A stretch of 7,508 nucleotides of DNA, from assembly GCA_037440105.1 (NCBI GenBank), contig JBBIUS010000034.1:1-7508 (forward strand). Direction: 5' to 3'. The notes beneath the pieces are model-generated. The model did not search any database, had not been told where the DNA came from, and saw only the letters and a list, made by a program, of their open reading frames with translations. Shown in pieces: positions 5,459 to 7,508 of the stretch. A program made the translations under genes and the position numbers. Source of the stretch: JBBIUS01 sp037440105 (GTDB lineage: Bacteria; Patescibacteriota; Patescibacteriia; XYB2-FULL-38-15). Position 1 is the stretch's first letter. Each line of letters begins with the position of its first letter.

Positions 5459-6292
5459 ATGCCTGAAAAATCTGTCTTTAAAAGTAAATTATTATTTCAG
5501 GAGTTATTAATTTTTGGACTCGTGCAGCTTCTTGGTCTTTGGACCGCTTTTCGGCTCCTGCCCCATGCTGCTTTTGTGGAGATAAAAATTGCCACTTCTC
5601 TCTGGGAATTTGTTATTTCCTTTATTTTTGCCACTCTTTTCATCATTATTTTTTTAAGGTTTATAAAAGGAGGGTTGTTTTTTAAAGCAGTTTTTATTTT
5701 TACTATTTTTTTAGGATGCCAGATTATATTGAGTACATTTATATTTGGTTTAATTTCAATTGTTTTGGCAGCTACTTTAGTCCTTTTTCTTTTTGTCACG
5801 CCTAAAGTTTGGTTGCACAATCTCGCTATAGTTTTGGGAGTTTCTGGCATAGGAGCCGCTTTTGGTTTGTCGCTGCCGTTTTCGGCAGTTTTGATTATTT
5901 TATTTTTGCTGTCGGTTTATGATTATGTAGCAGTTTATAAAACTGGGCATATGATAAAAATGTTTGGGGAACTTTTGCAAAGGGGAGCAATTTTTGCCCT
6001 GATTTTGCCGACAAAGTTTTCGGGATGGGCATCTGATTTAGCCAAAGTTAAACCAGGAATTAATTTTTTGTTCTTGGGGACAGGGGATTTGGTTTTGCCT
6101 TTGGTTTTGGCAGTGTCAGCTTTGTCTTACGGTTTGGAAAGCGCATTATTCACAGTTTGCGGAACGCTTATAGGCATTGTTGTCCTTCACACTCTTTTTA
6201 TCAGTCAAAAAAAACGCTTACCAATGCCAGCTCTTCCGCCTCTAGCAATGTTTTCATTGTTGGGATTTTTGGTTTCATTATTAATTAAGTAA
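5459..6292 (+). CDS. Presenilin/signal-peptide-peptidase-like intramembrane aspartyl protease
   Basis: This 277-residue polytopic protein has about nine hydrophobic spans and carries the three signature motifs of the GxGD aspartyl proteases in order. These are YD at Y154-D155 (SVYDYVAVYKTGHM), GTGD at 207-210 with D210 as second catalytic Asp, and PAL at P257-A258-L259 (MPALPPL). The pattern best fits the prokaryotic presenilin-homologue group (PF06550/COG3389 type), which is mainly known from archaea. It would cleave transmembrane segments or membrane-anchored remnants inside the membrane; the natural substrate is unknown. The ATG at 5459 follows an extended -10 promoter and an AGATTAA repeat leader, without a Shine-Dalgarno. 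No terminator follows: the repeat arm of the GxxExxY cassette begins on the base after the stop codon. Both catalytic Asp residues are present, so the protein is probably active. Confidence 0.88.
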   Translation: MPEKSVFKSKLLFQELLIFGLVQLLGLWTAFRLLPHAAFVEIKIATSLWEFVISFIFATLFIIIFLRFIKGGLFFKAVFIFTIFLGCQIILSTFIFGLISIVLAATLVLFLFVTPKVWLHNLAIVLGVSGIGAAFGLSLPFSAVLIILFLLSVYDYVAVYKTGHMIKMFGELLQRGAIFALILPTKFSGWASDLAKVKPGINFLFLGTGDLVLPLVLAVSALSYGLESALFTVCGTLIGIVVLHTLFISQKKRLPMPALPPLAMFSLLGFLVSLLIK

Positions 6293-6330
6293 GGGATACG
6301 AATAGCGAATCTTTTGCGAATTTGCGAATA
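6293..6330. repeat. Left inverted-repeat arm of the GxxExxY cassette
   Basis: The arm starts GGGATACGAATAGCGAAT (6293-6310) and continues with further GCGAAT words. Its reverse complement matches 6748-6785: the outer 18 bases agree at 16 positions, and most inner differences are C versus T within ATTCG(C/T) words. It begins on the base after the protease stop codon. Confidence 0.8.
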
Positions 6331-6336
6331 ATATAT

Positions 6337-6755
6337 ATGAGTAAATTAAGGAGGAAAGATTTAATTGAACCGGAGTTATGTTATGAGATTGTTGGTGCGT
6401 TATTTGAAGTGTCTAATGAGTTGGGCCCGGGACACAAAGAAATTATTTTGTAAAAAGCTATTGCCAAAGCACTCGCAAGAAGAGGCATTTCTTTTAAAGA
6501 GCAGGTAGCCATTTCATTAAAGTTTCAGAATGAATTCATCGGTAGATACTTTTTAGATTTTCTTATTGGAGGCAAGGTTGTTTTAGAAATAAAAAGCGGT
6601 TCGAGGTTTTCACCAAAAAATTTTAAACAAGTAGAATCTTATTTAATTATTTAACGGCCACTGGGTTACCTCTTGCGATTTTGGCGTATTTTCGTCAAGA
6701 CGGCGTGACCTTTAAAAGAGTTGTGAATCTCCAATTACTTAAACAACATTCGTAA
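6337..6755 (+). pseudogene. Broken GxxExxY-family gene (PD-(D/E)XK nuclease-like)
   Basis: Read from ATG 6337 the frame gives LIEPELCYEIVGALFEVSNE, typical of the GxxExxY family (TIGR04256), which has a PD-(D/E)XK nuclease-like core. A TAA at 6451-6453 sits in LGPGHKEIIL*KAIAKALA, where relatives usually have Gln, so a CAA-to-TAA change is the simplest cause. The GxxExxY motif itself reads GHKEIIL, with Leu for Tyr. The same frame then continues through LDFLIGGKVVLEIKSG, keeping the D...ExK residues, to a second TAA at 6652-6654. The rest continues one frame over from about 6654 (TATGLPLAILAYFRQDGVTF) and ends at 6753-6755. So there is one nonsense change plus one frameshift (+1 or -2) in a gene of otherwise normal length, about 138 codons. 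It is flanked by inverted repeats. TAA recoding is not a known bacterial code, so decay is the best reading; sequencing error could explain one lesion. Confidence 0.85.
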
Positions 6756-6785
6756 ATTCGTAATCTTATTCGTAATTCGTATCCC
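6748..6785. repeat. Right inverted-repeat arm of the GxxExxY cassette
   Basis: The arm ends ATTCGTAATTCGTATCCC (6768-6785), which mirrors the left arm at 6293-6310. It begins within the last codons of the pseudogene and ends one base before the ATG of the DJ-1-like gene, so it also occupies the position of that gene's ribosome-binding site. Confidence 0.8.
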
Positions 6786-6786
6786 T

Positions 6787-7290
6787 ATGAAAGTTTTAAT
6801 GATTATTGCCCAAAACGGATTTCGTGACGAGGAATTTTTTGAGCCAAGAGATATTTTGATTAAAGGTGGTGTTGAGGTAAAAGTCGCGAGCCAAGAATTG
6901 AAGATGGCGCGCGGAAAATTGGGGGGCACGGTGATGCCAGACTTAACCTTAAATCAGGCAAGAGTTAACGATTTTGATGCAGTAATTTTTGTCGGCGGTC
7001 CGGGTGCGGCAGTTTATCTGGACGATCCAACAGCGCATAAATTGGCAAAAGATTTTTATGCGACAGGAAAAATTGTAGCAGCGATTTGTATGGCTCCTTC
7101 AATTTTGGCAAACGCTGGATTGTTACAGGGAAAAAAGGCAACATGTTGGCCTGGCGAAAAAGAAAATTTGACAGCGCATGGCGCAGAGTATACTGGAGCA
7201 AATGTAGAAGTGGATGGAAAAATTATTACTGCTTGCGGACCGGAAGCGGCAAGGGAGTTTGGGAAAAAGATTGTGGAGCTATTAAAATAA
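6787..7290 (+). CDS. DJ-1/PfpI family protein
   Basis: This 167-residue single-domain cytoplasmic protein has the DJ-1/PfpI flavodoxin-like fold. It starts MKVLMIIAQNGFRDEEFFEP, with E16 in the place of the conserved Glu that pairs with the nucleophile. FVGGPGA lies at 68-74. The nucleophile elbow AAICMAPSILA (98-108) carries C101. PfpI-type proteases have His directly after this Cys; here it is Met, which argues against the Cys-His triad of PfpI and for a DJ-1/YajL-like redox, chaperone or glyoxalase-type role. Family activities are debated, so no reaction is assigned. The ATG at 6787 is the only sensible start. It follows the repeat arm directly and has no Shine-Dalgarno. It is followed by an AT-rich spacer and the hydrogenase small subunit gene. 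Confidence 0.88.
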   Translation: MKVLMIIAQNGFRDEEFFEPRDILIKGGVEVKVASQELKMARGKLGGTVMPDLTLNQARVNDFDAVIFVGGPGAAVYLDDPTAHKLAKDFYATGKIVAAICMAPSILANAGLLQGKKATCWPGEKENLTAHGAEYTGANVEVDGKIITACGPEAAREFGKKIVELLK

Positions 7291-7307
7291 TTCAAAATTA
7301 AAAATGT

Positions 7308-7383
7308 AAAATGCAAAATTACAATGTAAAATTAAAAATTTTAAATTTTGAATTGTAATTTTTAATTTTTAATTTTGCATTTT
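7308..7383. repeat. AT-rich inverted repeat directly before the hydrogenase small-subunit gene
   Basis: AAAATGCAAAATTA (7308-7321) is matched exactly by its reverse complement at 7370-7383. Many inner TAAAATT/AATTTTTA words could extend pairing. The right arm ends five bases before the ATG at 7389. A folded form would hide the ribosome entry region. No clear promoter is distinguishable in such AT-rich sequence. Confidence 0.7.
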
Positions 7384-7388
7384 TAATT

Positions 7389-7508
7389 ATGAAACCATCT
7401 TTAGCCATAGCCAGCATGACCTGCTGTGAAGGTTGCCAAGTGGAAATTCTAAATCTCGGGAAAAGATTATTACATCTTTTTCAGGTTTTTGAATTGGGAA
7501 ATTTTTCT
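7389..7508 (+). CDS. hydD: Group 3b-type [NiFe] hydrogenase delta (small) subunit, N-terminal 40 residues
   Basis: The gene runs off the right edge after exactly 40 codons. The visible part, MKPSLAIASMTCCEGCQVEI followed by LNLGKRLLHLFQVFELGNF, matches the N-terminus of sulfhydrogenase delta / NADH:ubiquinone oxidoreductase 20 kDa-like subunits. The CEGC motif supplies the first two cysteines (C13, C16) of the proximal [4Fe-4S] cluster. C12 next to them is an extra Cys. The subunit passes electrons between the NiFe large subunit and the flavin/iron-sulfur partners. In known operons it lies next to the gamma subunit and just before the large subunit alpha, which would be expected beyond the window. 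There is no Tat signal, which fits a cytoplasmic group 3 enzyme. Confidence 0.85.
   Translation, partial: MKPSLAIASMTCCEGCQVEILNLGKRLLHLFQVFELGNFS

Noticed and set aside
6337..6755. Alternative genetic code or programmed recoding to rescue the GxxExxY gene
   Set aside because: The stops are TAA, not TGA, and TGA ends other genes normally here. A frameshift is also present, so decay or sequencing error is simpler.
6293..6785. CRISPR array or insertion sequence
   Set aside because: There are only two arms in inverted orientation, no regular spacers and no transposase. It is reported as an inverted-repeat cassette instead.

Overview
The window looks like a low-GC bacterial genome fragment, most plausibly from the Candidate Phyla Radiation (Patescibacteria, Parcubacteria-like). 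This lineage call is inference. It rests on AT-rich coding with short spacers made of repeated words, few recognisable Shine-Dalgarno sites, a GxxExxY-family gene, a presenilin-type protease, and parts of a cytosolic group 3b-type [NiFe] hydrogenase (sulfhydrogenase), which several CPR lineages carry. TGA acts as a stop: three genes end in it, one inside an ATGA overlap. The UGA=Gly code of Gracilibacteria/Absconditabacteria is therefore unlikely.

Layout. (1) 3-728: C-terminal part of a polytopic membrane protein resembling GT-C/TMTC-type proteins. (2) 805-3605, + strand: the hydrogenase gamma (FAD/NAD/[2Fe-2S]) subunit, an EamA/DMT transporter, HypC, and a much more GC-rich conserved protein that may belong to DUF6390. 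HypC and the last gene overlap by ATGA, and two hairpins close the unit at 3637-3699. (3) 3697-5320, - strand: a predicted phosphoribosyltransferase (COG1926 type) followed by ribose-phosphate pyrophosphokinase. (4) 5382-5420: back-to-back extended -10 promoters, one for the minus-strand pair and one for the next gene. (5) 5459-6292: presenilin/SPP-like intramembrane aspartyl protease with YD, GTGD and PAL motifs. (6) 6293-6785: a broken GxxExxY gene bounded by matching inverted repeats that fill the gap exactly from the protease stop to one base before the next start. (7) 6787-7290: DJ-1/PfpI family protein. (8) 7389 to the window end: start of the hydrogenase delta (small) subunit.

How the parts relate. 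The gamma subunit would pass electrons between NAD(P)H and the iron-sulfur chain leading to the small subunit and the NiFe large subunit, while HypC helps build the NiFe centre. Gamma and delta are normally adjacent, but here about 5.8 kb of mostly unrelated genes separates them. The beta and alpha subunits are not in the window. The two PRPP-linked genes form a nucleotide/PRPP-metabolism pair unrelated to the hydrogenase.

Most spacers contain their own short word, repeated in direct or inverted form, often ending a few bases before a start codon. No tRNA, rRNA, CRISPR array or transposase was seen.
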